Source: Candidatus Bathyarchaeota archaeon (GTDB lineage: Archaea; Thermoproteota; Bathyarchaeia; TCS64). From it: a stretch of DNA of 24,622 bases. Where the stretch lies: the NCBI GenBank assembly GCA_014730055.1, contig WJIV01000053.1, positions 1 through 24,622 on the forward strand, given 5' to 3'. Under the pieces are notes generated by a model that made no database searches, was not told where the DNA came from, and saw only the letters and a list, made by a program, of their open reading frames with translations. Position numbers and translations under genes: made by a program. Within the stretch, counting starts at the first letter, position 1, and each line of letters begins with the position of its first letter. Below, one piece after another: positions 7,640 to 14,788 of this stretch.

Positions 7640-9058
7640 TTATTTGACCTTTTCTAGGAACTGTTTTCTCCTATATAATACTCCCATTACGTCTGCAGCT
7701 CTCTCAGGTGTAGTGTATACTGGGATCTGTTCATTTTCTAGGATCTTTGCCGAGGCCCCTGCTACATCCGCTGCTGGATCAATTACAATTACTGGTTTCT
7801 CATATTTTTTGTATGTCTTTAGAAGTGTACCATTTATCCACTCATACATCCCTTGGAGGTCTTCATCTGGAACATCCGGAAACATTGTTTTGATTATGCT
7901 TGTACCTAGACTTATGGTTATCATTCCATGAATTTCTGGCTGTTTAAGGACGACATCTGGTACGTTCAGGAAGCTATTCATGTCTAGGGTTGCAGTTAAG
8001 TCCACTGGGTTCTTTGGATTCCCAAAGTCCGGAATGAGTTGTTTAATCTCCTCTTGTGCCTCATCGTTAAGAGTTGGTACATTCAAATCATTTTGTATTA
8101 GCCTGTCAGCTGTCTCGACAGCTACTCCGCCGCTGTTTGATACAATTCCTATGTTTTTCCCTTCTGGAAGCGGGCAGTAGAGCAAACCTTTGACGTAGTC
8201 AAACATCTCTCCAGCATCATATGCTCTGATTACACCTGCTTGTTTAAACGCTGCGTCATATACTTTGTCGCTCCCGGCGATGCTTCCTGTGTGGCTGGCG
8301 GCTGCCTTACTGCCTGCCTCTGTTACTCCTACTTTGATGGCGACTATTGGCTTCTTTGGGGTCACTGTTTTAGCTGTCTCAAACCATTTTCGCCCCTCTT
8401 TCAGGCCCTCTATGTACATTGCTATTATCTTTGTATTTTCATCCTGGCCAAAGTATTCTAGGTAGTTCCAGCCTTTGAGATCTGACTCGTTTCCGCTGCT
8501 TACGAATTTATTTACTCCTACACCCATAGCATCTGCTCTTAGGTAAAGTTGAAGACCGTAACCTCCACTCTGACTCACGAAGGCCACTTTACCACTATCA
8601 TGCAGGAATGGGATCATCAAGGCGCTTAGCTTGGCGTCGCTGCTTGTTACTCCCATGCAGTTTGGCCCTATGAACCTCGTATTTCCTTCTGCGACATCTT
8701 TGATTTGCTTTATCAGATCGGCCCCCTCTTCACCTGCCTCGCTGAAACCGCTTGTTATAACTACAGCTCCCTTGATGTTCTTCTCTTTCATATCCTGGAA
8801 AACGCTTGGCACAATTCTAGCAGGAACCACAACCAAGCCCATATCGATTTCACCAGGAACCTCTTTCACATTTGCATAACATTTTAGATCCAGGATCTCT
8901 TCGGCTTTTGGGTTAATAGGATATATCTCGCCCTCAAAACCACTCGTCTTTACGGCGTTTAAAAGCATATAACCCCATTTGAATGGGTCAGTGCTTGCCC
9001 CAATTACCGCTACGCTCTTTGGATTCAAAATTTTATCTAGCGCTTCATTAGCATCCAT
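7640..9058 (-). CDS. ADP-forming acetyl/acyl-CoA synthetase, alpha (CoA-ligase) subunit
   Basis: 472 residues, the usual length of separate alpha subunits (about 460). The enzyme makes acid plus ATP from acyl-CoA, ADP and Pi, the energy-saving last step of archaeal amino-acid fermentation. Domains: CoA-binding Rossmann fold 1-130 (VAVIGASTDP near 16-25, GPNCMG at 131-136), then two succinyl-CoA-synthetase-like flavodoxin domains. The phosphorylated histidine is H256 in A-A-A-S-H-T-G-S, and VSQSGG is at 161-166. The beta (ATP-grasp) subunit is not adjacent, so it must be encoded elsewhere or be missing. ATG start. Substrate range (acetyl, branched-chain or aryl acyl-CoA) cannot be read from the sequence. 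Confidence 0.93.
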   Translation of the reverse strand: MDANEALDKILNPKSVAVIGASTDPFKWGYMLLNAVKTSGFEGEIYPINPKAEEILDLKCYANVKEVPGEIDMGLVVVPARIVPSVFQDMKEKNIKGAVVITSGFSEAGEEGADLIKQIKDVAEGNTRFIGPNCMGVTSSDAKLSALMIPFLHDSGKVAFVSQSGGYGLQLYLRADAMGVGVNKFVSSGNESDLKGWNYLEYFGQDENTKIIAMYIEGLKEGRKWFETAKTVTPKKPIVAIKVGVTEAGSKAAASHTGSIAGSDKVYDAAFKQAGVIRAYDAGEMFDYVKGLLYCPLPEGKNIGIVSNSGGVAVETADRLIQNDLNVPTLNDEAQEEIKQLIPDFGNPKNPVDLTATLDMNSFLNVPDVVLKQPEIHGMITISLGTSIIKTMFPDVPDEDLQGMYEWINGTLLKTYKKYEKPVIVIDPAADVAGASAKILENEQIPVYTTPERAADVMGVLYRRKQFLEKVK

Positions 9059-9190
9059 GTTAATCTACTCTGAACTTTTCATGAAAAGGTGCCAACAATA
9101 GTATATAAAACTGTATGAATGAGAAACTCTGTTACAATTATTCTACTTATCTATTTCACACACCTCTCGGATTCAACAAAGTAGGTCGAG

Positions 9191-9198
9191 TTTAAAGG
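9191..9198 (+). promoter_or_regulatory. TATA box for the 53-residue gene
   Basis: TTTAAAGG is centred about 26-30 bases before the ATG at 9224, the position expected for an archaeal promoter driving a leaderless transcript. The rest of the 9059-9223 spacer shows only AT-rich sequence and no RNA gene that I can recognise. Confidence 0.5.
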
Positions 9199-9223
9199 AC
9201 TGAAAAGCTTATGATTCCTTGTT

Positions 9224-9385
9224 ATGTTCAAGGTAGTTGAGTATGGGCCTTTTGGCTGTCAGTTAGATAGAGGAATTGTAAAATCCATGAAGGATATACC
9301 TGAAGGGTATAGGATTGTAAAAGTTGAATCTGGTGAAGATGTTACTATATACATTGATCCAAGGATGGAAAAGATTGTTGAATGA
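9224..9385 (+). CDS. Small hypothetical protein, 53 residues
   Basis: An ATG-started frame of 53 codons fills most of the gap between the synthetase gene and the aldolase gene and stops (TGA 9383-9385) one base before the end of the convergent aldolase gene. It begins M-F-K-V-V-E-Y-G-P-F-G-C-Q and has balanced, protein-like composition: alternating hydrophobic and charged residues, E/K/V/I-rich, one Cys. The second half (V-E-S-G-E-D-V-T-I-Y-I-D-P) reads like a beta-hairpin. A well-placed TATA box supports transcription. I do not recognise a family. It could be a small single-domain regulator or toxin/antitoxin-like protein, but nothing in the sequence shows this. Confidence 0.6.
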   Translation: MFKVVEYGPFGCQLDRGIVKSMKDIPEGYRIVKVESGEDVTIYIDPRMEKIVE

Positions 9386-9386
9386 G

Positions 9387-10172
9387 CTAGTTAGCGCCTC
9401 TAGCTCTCTCTAATGCAATTGAGGCACCATGCCTTAGGAAATCATCAGCAGCTGATACCGTATTATAGATAAAGCCTCTTTCTATAGCCCAGGAAATATT
9501 GTCAATATTACAGAACATTCCCGCAGGTTTACCATGTTCATCACTGACCTCTAGTACACGATCGAATGTATTGATATAGTCGGGCTCATCCCACCTCGGG
9601 GGAACACTATATCCTAGGTTATTAGACAGGTCCCATGGACCAATATAACATGCATCTACACCTTCAACCCCAAGTATCTCATCGAGTTTATCTAGGGATG
9701 ACTGCGTCTCGATCTGCACCGATACAAGGATCTCCTCATTCGCGGTCTCTCTATAGTCAGGATCCCAGCGAGCTGCTCTCCTTGGCCCCCACCCTCTTAT
9801 TCCTTCAGGTGGGTATTTACATGCCTTTACAGCTCTTTCAGCTTCTTCCTTACTATTTACCCATGGTACTAAGACTCCATGAGCTCCGATATCCAATGCT
9901 CTCTTTATCAGAACTGGGTCGTTCCAAGCTGGACGGATAATTGGAGTGCACTTTGTTCCGTTCATTGACTGAAGCAGTCGTTCCATGGTCTCAAAGTTCA
10001 TAGGGCTATGCTCTCCATCGATTAATAGCCAATCAAATCCTAATCTACTAAGAATCTCAGTTACATCTGGATGGCCAAGTTCCACGAAGGTCCCATGTAC
10101 CGGTAATTTTTCATTAAGTTTCTCTTTCAGTAGGTTCTTCAATTTAGCTCTTATAGGCATATGTAGCTGCAT
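9387..10172 (-). CDS. HpcH/HpaI family aldolase/citrate lyase-type enzyme
   Basis: 261 residues from ATG 10172 (a second ATG at 10160 is almost as good). The open frame continues to 10280, but its first 36 codons overlap the predicted promoter and are not family-like, so they are left out. These class II aldolases cleave or form 2-keto-3-deoxy or 4-hydroxy-2-oxo acids, giving pyruvate plus an aldehyde, with a divalent metal. Visible residues: H55 in D-G-E-H-S-P (catalytic base), R80 in I-I-R-P (carboxylate/enolate binding), and metal ligands E155 (VQIET) and D181 (IGPWDLS). The GPWDLS motif is typical of the 2-dehydro-3-deoxyglucarate aldolase branch. Divergent from the SCP2-like gene. Confidence 0.9.
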   Translation of the reverse strand: MQLHMPIRAKLKNLLKEKLNEKLPVHGTFVELGHPDVTEILSRLGFDWLLIDGEHSPMNFETMERLLQSMNGTKCTPIIRPAWNDPVLIKRALDIGAHGVLVPWVNSKEEAERAVKACKYPPEGIRGWGPRRAARWDPDYRETANEEILVSVQIETQSSLDKLDEILGVEGVDACYIGPWDLSNNLGYSVPPRWDEPDYINTFDRVLEVSDEHGKPAGMFCNIDNISWAIERGFIYNTVSAADDFLRHGASIALERARGAN

Positions 10173-10235
10173 ATTAAAAATTGAGGATGCGTATCTTTGA
10201 TAATTTAATATATCGTTTTTATATAGTATATAAGG

Positions 10236-10271
10236 ACTGATCAGTAACCTATTTAAACTGAATATACAGTT
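10236..10271. promoter_or_regulatory. Candidate operator: two ACTG/CAGT palindromes around the SCP2-like gene's TATA box
   Basis: ACTGATCAGT (10236-10245) is a perfect 10-base palindrome. AACTG (10256-10260) and CAGTT (10267-10271) are perfect arms around AATATA. Both share ACTG/CAGT half-sites and they flank a TATA-like ATTTAAAC (10251-10258). On the other strand TATATAAA-type boxes at about 10208-10230 serve the aldolase. Binding here could control the divergent pair; the Lrp-type regulator encoded at 10779 is the nearest candidate. All regulatory meaning is inferred. Confidence 0.45.
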
Positions 10272-10293
10272 CTTTGACAATCAGGTGTATAAC

Positions 10294-10680
10294 ATGGTTC
10301 AGTACTTAGGCATGGACTACTGGAAGAAAGTCAAGGAAGTCGCCAACGAGGACGAGGAATTCGGTATTAAGACAAGAACCTTTAATGCTACATTCACATT
10401 CCGTGTGACCGATAAAGAGGATCTTCCTGAGGTTTTTATGAAATTCGAAGATGGAAAAATCACTGAGGTAAGGGAACTTGAGGAAGATGAGAAGACGGAC
10501 TTCACCTTAGAGGGCCCTTATAGCATATGGACCCAGGTAAACAAGGGAGAACTTGAGGGAAGCAATGCGATAATGACCAGGCAGCTACAATTTAAGGGCA
10601 ACATGAGTGCAATTATCAGGTATAGTAAAGCTTTCCTAAGACTCTTTGAGTTAATGCAAACAATACCAGTAGATTACTAA
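10294..10680 (+). CDS. SCP2 sterol-transfer-fold-like protein
   Basis: 128 residues from ATG 10294, which has AGGTG 7 bases upstream; a GTG at 10285 overlaps that Shine-Dalgarno. The pattern of beta strands and the segments F-R-V-T-D, M-K-F-E-D-G-K-I, A-D/T-F-T-L-E-G-P-Y and the final helix region Q-L-Q-F-K-G-N-M-S-A-I-I-R-Y fit the SCP-2 fold, which binds lipids, fatty acyl-CoA or other hydrophobic ligands. No signal or membrane segment. The protein is acidic. Ligand and role are unknown; pairing with a pyruvate-type aldolase is positional only. A hairpin plus T-run follows the stop. Confidence 0.65.
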   Translation: MVQYLGMDYWKKVKEVANEDEEFGIKTRTFNATFTFRVTDKEDLPEVFMKFEDGKITEVRELEEDEKTDFTLEGPYSIWTQVNKGELEGSNAIMTRQLQFKGNMSAIIRYSKAFLRLFELMQTIPVDY

Positions 10681-10689
10681 CTTAACTCA

Positions 10690-10725
10690 ATTTGAGGAAT
10701 CTCAAATAGATTCCCAACTTTTTTT
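10690..10725 (+). terminator. Hairpin plus T-run terminator after the SCP2-like gene
   Basis: ATTTGAG (10690-10696) and CTCAAAT (10701-10707) form a perfect 7-base-pair stem with a 4-base GAAT loop, followed after 11 bases by seven T residues (10719-10725). This is close to an intrinsic terminator, although the stem-to-T spacing is longer than in bacteria. Confidence 0.5.
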
Positions 10726-10778
10726 AAACAATTGACTAAAAATATATTAAGCCATTCTACATATGTAAATAGATCTAG

Positions 10779-11222
10779 TTGTTAGATGAGACAGCGCTTA
10801 GGGTTCTTGAAGAATATGTTAGAGACTCAAGACAGAGTTATCGAGAGATAGCACGCAGGTTAGGGATAAGCAGTGGCACGGTTGCATCTCGCGCTAAGGA
10901 ACTTGAGGAGAAAGGTATTATTGAGAAATATACGGTGCAGCTGAATCACGAAAAGCTGGGTTATGAGCTAACAGCGATAACTGAGATAATCATATCTGAG
11001 GGTATGATGCTTGAGGTGGGAGATGAGATATCAAAGATATCCGGTGCTTTAAGGGTGTACAATATAACAGGTGATGCAGACATCTTGGTAGTGGCTAGAT
11101 TTAAGACAAGAAGCCAGCTAAGCGATTTTACAAAAAAGATCACAAAAATGAGATATGTTGTACGCACTAAAACACATGTTGTTCTAAATACAATCAAAGA
11201 TGAGGTGAGTCTTCTTCCATAA
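10779..11222 (+). CDS. Lrp/AsnC family transcriptional regulator
   Basis: 147 residues from a TTG start (L-D-E-T-A-L-R-V-L-E-E-Y, the usual N-terminus of the family). Residues 1-60 hold the helix-turn-helix (YREIARRLGISSGTVASRAKELEEKGII); residues 65-142 hold the RAM/ligand-binding fold with the G-D-A-D-I-L motif near 103-108. Family members bind amino acids and control amino-acid metabolism genes, often including their own. An ATATATTAA box at 10742-10750 lies 29-37 bases upstream. The last 29 bases overlap the 3' end of the convergent gamma-subunit gene of the korDABC-type operon, so both genes are transcribed through each other's ends. Control of that operon is plausible but not shown. Confidence 0.92.
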   Translation: MLDETALRVLEEYVRDSRQSYREIARRLGISSGTVASRAKELEEKGIIEKYTVQLNHEKLGYELTAITEIIISEGMMLEVGDEISKISGALRVYNITGDADILVVARFKTRSQLSDFTKKITKMRYVVRTKTHVVLNTIKDEVSLLP

Positions 11223-11760
11223 CCGCTTTAGCTAGCTCAACCCCTTTCTCTATGGCTAGAAGATTGATATCCTTGTACTTTGGAAACCTATCAATTACTG
11301 ATAATCTCAGAGACTCAAGACTTACCTTATCAGTTATCTCCTGGAGAGCTCCCAGCATAATCATATTGGCGGTCAATACGTTTCCGATCTCTCTTGCTGC
11401 CTCGACAGCAGGGATTGCATAATATTCTACATCGTCTCTCTGTTGCTCCAAAGGGATCTCCACCAAATCCTCCTCATGAATTATCAGCCCATTTGATTTG
11501 ACAGATCTATAGAAAGTACTGTATGCATCAATGGATAAAGCTACGAGACAATCAATTCTACCTGTTTTTGGATAATCAATAGGCTCATTGGATACTATGA
11601 CGTCAGATTTACATGAACCGCCTCTTGCTTCTGGCCCATAACTCTGAGACATTAAAGCATAATTTGCATCATGTATACTTGTGGCATTTGCTAGAACATA
11701 GCCTGCAGTTATTACCCCCTGCCCCCCAAATCCAGCTATTCTAATCTCGTATCTCATCAT
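11194..11760 (-). CDS. korC: 2-oxoacid:ferredoxin oxidoreductase, gamma subunit
   Basis: 188 residues. Gamma subunit of the four-subunit 2-oxoglutarate-type oxidoreductase, thought to contribute to the CoA-binding part of the complex. Seen: the N-terminal glycine motif G10-F-G-G-Q-G15 followed by V-I-T-A-G, and S-Y-G-P-E-A-R-G-G near 40-48, both diagnostic of the gamma family. Last gene of the minus-strand operon; its ATG overlaps the beta-subunit stop by 4 bases (ATGA), implying coupled translation. Its 3' end overlaps the convergent Lrp-type gene. 2-Oxoglutarate is the likely substrate class, but 2-oxoisovalerate-type enzymes look similar. Confidence 0.93.
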   Translation of the reverse strand: MMRYEIRIAGFGGQGVITAGYVLANATSIHDANYALMSQSYGPEARGGSCKSDVIVSNEPIDYPKTGRIDCLVALSIDAYSTFYRSVKSNGLIIHEEDLVEIPLEQQRDDVEYYAIPAVEAAREIGNVLTANMIMLGALQEITDKVSLESLRLSVIDRFPKYKDINLLAIEKGVELAKAVMEEDSPHL

Positions 11761-12581
11761 TGGTCACCTGCTATTTTTTCCAGTTCTTCTATTGTCTCAT
11801 TGAAAGTTGGTTTCCGAACATCTATGAAGTCTCCGATGATTATCTCTTTCTCAATGTCTATTGTAGCTTCAGTTGGATGGACCTTCCTTACCCTAGATCT
11901 CTCTCTGAGAGCCCTCATCATCTCGAGTGGTGATTGCCTGTTAAGTCGTCCAAAACCAGTAGTACAGGGACTAATAACCTCTATAAAACTAAACCCCTTT
12001 TTCTTCAACCCCTTCTTAATTGCGCTCTTAAGAGGATGAACATGGTAAACTGACCATCGTGATACCATAGTAGCACCCGCCGCTCCAACTAGTCCAACAA
12101 GATTGAACGGGTTCTCAATATTCCCGTAGGGGCTTGTAGGAGTTCTAGCTTGTAACGGTGTCGTGGGACCATATTGAGCTCCGGTCATGCCATAATTGAA
12201 GTTATTACTGCAAATTACAAGCATATTGACGTTTCTTCTGGCTGCGTGAATAAGGTGATTTCCCCCGATAGCAAAGAGATCTCCATCACCACTAATGATT
12301 ACTGGCTTCAAGTTAGAATCTGATATGCTCACTCCAGTGGCGAATGGTATGGCTCTGCCATGTGTAGTATGGAAAGCGTCTGTGTTAACATATCCGGATG
12401 CTCTGCCTGCACAGCCTATCCCTGATATGGTGACTATTTTATCAAGGTCCATTTCGGTTTCTTTTAAAGCTTCTACATAAGATCGAAGGATTATCCCCAG
12501 TCCACATCCCTGGCACCATATGTGAGGTAACCGATCCAATCTGAGTAAATCATCTAAATTCTGATCAATCTCCTGACTCAT
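11757..12581 (-). CDS. korB: 2-oxoacid:ferredoxin oxidoreductase, beta (TPP-binding) subunit
   Basis: 274 residues. Binds thiamine diphosphate and a [4Fe-4S] cluster and carries the decarboxylation chemistry. Seen: W-C23-Q-G-C26-G cluster motif, further C56, and the TPP motif G98-D99-G100-D101 followed 27 residues on by N126-N127 (CSNNFNYGMTGAQ). The region G-M-T-G-A-Q-Y-G-P-T-T-P is typical of KorB/VorB. Overlaps the alpha-subunit gene by 4 bases upstream and the gamma-subunit gene by 4 bases downstream. Confidence 0.95.
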   Translation of the reverse strand: MSQEIDQNLDDLLRLDRLPHIWCQGCGLGIILRSYVEALKETEMDLDKIVTISGIGCAGRASGYVNTDAFHTTHGRAIPFATGVSISDSNLKPVIISGDGDLFAIGGNHLIHAARRNVNMLVICSNNFNYGMTGAQYGPTTPLQARTPTSPYGNIENPFNLVGLVGAAGATMVSRWSVYHVHPLKSAIKKGLKKKGFSFIEVISPCTTGFGRLNRQSPLEMMRALRERSRVRKVHPTEATIDIEKEIIIGDFIDVRKPTFNETIEELEKIAGDQ

Positions 12582-13723
12582 CTATTTGCCCTCCTTATGT
12601 ACTGGATAATCTCTTCAGGTGTTGGTGGGTTTTCCCCTAGCTTTGGTATGAATGATACTTTTGTCGATCCAGATGCTCTCTCTACTTCACGGACAAGCTG
12701 TCCATAATTCATCTCTGATACGATGATCTCTTTAACATTAGACGAGACCTCTGAAATAATGTTATCCGGGAAAGGCCAGAGAGTGATTAATCTCAACAGG
12801 CCCGCCTTAATCCCATCTTTTCTAGCTTCCTTTATTGCTGTGGCGGCCGACCTTGATGTTATACCATATGCGATGACTAGAATGTCGCAGTCCGCTACCT
12901 CAATTTTCTCGTACTTGTTTATGGCGTCCTTGTTCTTCCTTATCTTATCGTTTAATCTTCTAACAAGTTTATCCTGTGTCTCCACGGACATGTCCGGATA
13001 CCCTTTCTCGTTGTGAGTTAAACCAGTCGAGTAGAACCTGTAGCCCTCTCCGAAGTTAGCCATGGGCGGAATCAATTCGTCATCAGCTCTATAAGGTTGG
13101 TAATCCTTCGGATCAACTGTTGGTTTCTTCCTGTTTATTATCTCGAGTTTTTCCTCCTCAGGGATAACCAGTTTTTCGTACATGTGACCAATATTTGCGT
13201 CACTTAGGAGAAAGACTGGGACCCTATACTTTTCCGAGAGGTTGAAGGCATCGACTGTTAGGTCATAGCATTCCTGGACCGAAGATGGAGCTAATGCAAT
13301 TATCTCAACATCACCATGCATACCCCATTTGCATTGCATTACATCACCCTGAGCTCCCATGGTTGGCTGACCAGTACTGGGACCTCCTCTCATAACATTG
13401 ATAACCACACAAGGGGCCTCCGTCATAACGGCGAGCCCTAGGTTCTCCAGCATCAGGCTCACGCCTGGACCGCTTGTGGCTGTTAGAACTTTCTTGCCGG
13501 TAAATGATGCTCCAATTAAGGAAGCTATAGCACCTATCTCGTCTTCAAACTGTATGAACTTACCACCAAGTCGGGGGAACCTCTCTGCTATCCTCTCAGC
13601 GATTTCCGTCGCGGGTGTAATTGGATAAGCTGCGTAATAATCACATCCAGCGGATATTGCTCCTTCAGCACATGCCCAGTCCCCATGGACGAAGTGTTCT
13701 CCTGTAAGTACTCTATTCTTCAT
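12578..13723 (-). CDS. korA: 2-oxoacid:ferredoxin oxidoreductase, alpha subunit
   Basis: 381 residues from ATG 13723, which has GTGA-type pairing just upstream; the alternative GTG at 13732 adds three residues. The alpha subunit forms the pyrimidine-binding half of the TPP site. Seen: A-Y-P-I-T-P (32-37), the F-E-D-E-I-G-A motif (59-65) and G-G-P-S-T-G-Q-P-T (113-121), a segment characteristic of 2-oxoglutarate enzymes rather than pyruvate enzymes. It starts inside the ferredoxin-subunit gene (11-base overlap) and ends inside the beta-subunit gene (4 bases), so the operon is tightly coupled. The reaction is 2-oxoglutarate + CoA + oxidised ferredoxin to succinyl-CoA + CO2 + reduced ferredoxin; it may also run in reverse. 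Confidence 0.94.
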   Translation of the reverse strand: MKNRVLTGEHFVHGDWACAEGAISAGCDYYAAYPITPATEIAERIAERFPRLGGKFIQFEDEIGAIASLIGASFTGKKVLTATSGPGVSLMLENLGLAVMTEAPCVVINVMRGGPSTGQPTMGAQGDVMQCKWGMHGDVEIIALAPSSVQECYDLTVDAFNLSEKYRVPVFLLSDANIGHMYEKLVIPEEEKLEIINRKKPTVDPKDYQPYRADDELIPPMANFGEGYRFYSTGLTHNEKGYPDMSVETQDKLVRRLNDKIRKNKDAINKYEKIEVADCDILVIAYGITSRSAATAIKEARKDGIKAGLLRLITLWPFPDNIISEVSSNVKEIIVSEMNYGQLVREVERASGSTKVSFIPKLGENPPTPEEIIQYIRRANR

Positions 13724-13943
13724 CCTCTTCACTCTTTTCTTTCATTACAAGGGCAAAGTCTGGGCAGATCATTGTACAGAACTCGCACCCAGTGCATTTT
13801 TCCGGGTATTTAATCTCGGGTACCTCTGCTCCTTTCTCGCTTATCTTTCCTGATCTAACAAATACTTTGTTGGGACAGAATTCAATACAGTATCCACATC
13901 CCTTACAGCGAGATTCAATAAGAGTAAGTTTTTTCTCTGTCAT
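13713..13943 (-). CDS. korD: 2-oxoacid:ferredoxin oxidoreductase, delta (2x[4Fe-4S] ferredoxin) subunit
   Basis: 76 residues with two ferredoxin motifs, C-K-G-C-G-Y-C-I-E-F-C-P and C-T-G-C-E-F-C-T-M-I-C-P, each C-x2-C-x2-C-x3-C-P. It hands electrons from the catalytic subunits to external ferredoxin. First gene of the operon: ATG at 13943 with AGGT about 8 bases upstream, and an A/T-rich box GTTAATTTTAAC (13968-13979) at promoter distance. The acidic C-terminal tail overlaps the start of the alpha-subunit gene. Confidence 0.94.
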   Translation of the reverse strand: MTEKKLTLIESRCKGCGYCIEFCPNKVFVRSGKISEKGAEVPEIKYPEKCTGCEFCTMICPDFALVMKEKSEEDEE

Positions 13944-13967
13944 GAAGATACCTGCGTATGTACTTAA

Positions 13968-13979
13968 GTTAATTTTAAC
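13968..13979 (-). promoter_or_regulatory. Probable promoter of the korDABC operon
   Basis: GTTAA-TT-TTAAC is an inverted repeat of TATA-like sequence whose centre is about 30 bases before the ferredoxin-subunit ATG. It is the only well-placed AT box for this operon. The rest of 13980-14101 shows no gene. Confidence 0.4.
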
Positions 13980-14101
13980 AACATATAATGGTTTTCATGT
14001 GTGCAAAATGATAGTATTGTGTTGTAAAAAACTCATAGAATGAGCACATTTTTCAATATTTTTAATCAAATGAATGAAATTTTATGTTCATCGGCTTGTA
14101 T

Positions 14102-14323
14102 TTAGTCAATCGATTCTACTATTTCTTTCTTCTCAATGGTTATATTCCCATATACTATGCCAATTATGCCTGAGAACAGTAGCTTTCTTTTTATACTGTT
14201 AAAATCTTCAGGTTCAATCCCCTCTTCTTCTAGATCTTGCTGTAGGGTTGACTGGCTTACATGCCCGTGCCCATACTTTGAGAGTTTTTTAAGGAAGAGT
14301 ATCTCTTTCTCCGAATATTCCAT
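14102..14323 (-). CDS. Small hypothetical protein, possibly winged-helix
   Basis: 73 residues from ATG with AGGT five bases upstream, a good Shine-Dalgarno. Residues 1-55 are predicted helical with the layout of a helix-turn-helix (EKEILFLKKLSKYG, then SQSTLQQDLEEEG, then PEDFNSIKRKLLFSGII), followed by a short beta hairpin (GIVYGNITIE), which resembles a wing. No family recognised with confidence. It lies between the korDABC-type operon and another small winged-helix gene, all on the minus strand but separated by more than 100 bases each. Confidence 0.65.
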   Translation of the reverse strand: MEYSEKEILFLKKLSKYGHGHVSQSTLQQDLEEEGIEPEDFNSIKRKLLFSGIIGIVYGNITIEKKEIVESID

Positions 14324-14437
14324 CTTATACCTCTGATTAGAAGCTAATCTAACTAAATCAATGGAGTAATATAGATTTTATCCATTTTTAAAAATAAATA
14401 ATTCTAACAAAACAAAACTAGAAGGCAAAGAAATATA

Positions 14438-14704
14438 CTAATTTTCTATGCTTACAAGTTTCTCGATCTGATGGCAGAACTTAAGAACACTCAATCCTGA
14501 GGACGTAATATAGTATAGCTTGCTACTGCCAGTCCCCTTAGCCTCTTCAATGTAATTTTTCCTCAATAGAAGGTCCAGTGTGCTTTGTAGAGTAGTCCAA
14601 GACAAGTTAGCTGCGTACATGATCCTTGTTGGTTTTGCTTCTCCATTATGTATCGCGTTCAGGACATCTACTGTAATCTGGAAGCTAGATCTACGTGAAC
14701 TCAA
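14438..14704 (-). CDS. Small winged-helix transcriptional regulator (COG3432-like)
   Basis: 88 residues from a TTG start; the next Met is inside the HTH. The sequence F-Q-I-T-V-D-V-L-N-A-I-H-N-G-E-A-K-P-T-R-I-M-Y-A-A-N-L-S-W, then L-D-L-L-L-R-K-N-Y-I-E, then Y-Y-I-T-S-S-G-L is the pattern of the archaeal single-domain wHTH regulators that also include ArnR/Sso10a-like proteins. Such proteins are often dimers that bind their own promoters. A short C-terminal helix (LKFCHQIEKLVSIEN) may dimerise. Located 84 bases downstream of the aminotransferase gene on the same strand; co-transcription is possible. Target unknown. Confidence 0.82.
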   Translation of the reverse strand: MSSRRSSFQITVDVLNAIHNGEAKPTRIMYAANLSWTTLQSTLDLLLRKNYIEEAKGTGSSKLYYITSSGLSVLKFCHQIEKLVSIEN

Positions 14705-14788
14705 ATCAGAAATAAGATATGTTATAGTATTAAAAGCATTATAGGATTATAAAACCGAAGAAAGATCGATATCAAAAAAGAAAATTGA

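Noticed and set aside
9059..9223. Possible tRNA or small RNA in the gap
   Set aside because: No cloverleaf, T-loop or anticodon arm could be built; only promoter-like AT-rich sequence seen.
10173..10280. N-terminal extension of the aldolase frame
   Set aside because: The codons lie over the TATA-like boxes and do not resemble aldolase N-termini; ATG 10172 or 10160 is preferred.
13980..14101. Possible gene or RNA between the korDABC-type operon and the 73-residue gene
   Set aside because: AT-rich, no start codon with a useful frame and no stable hairpin.
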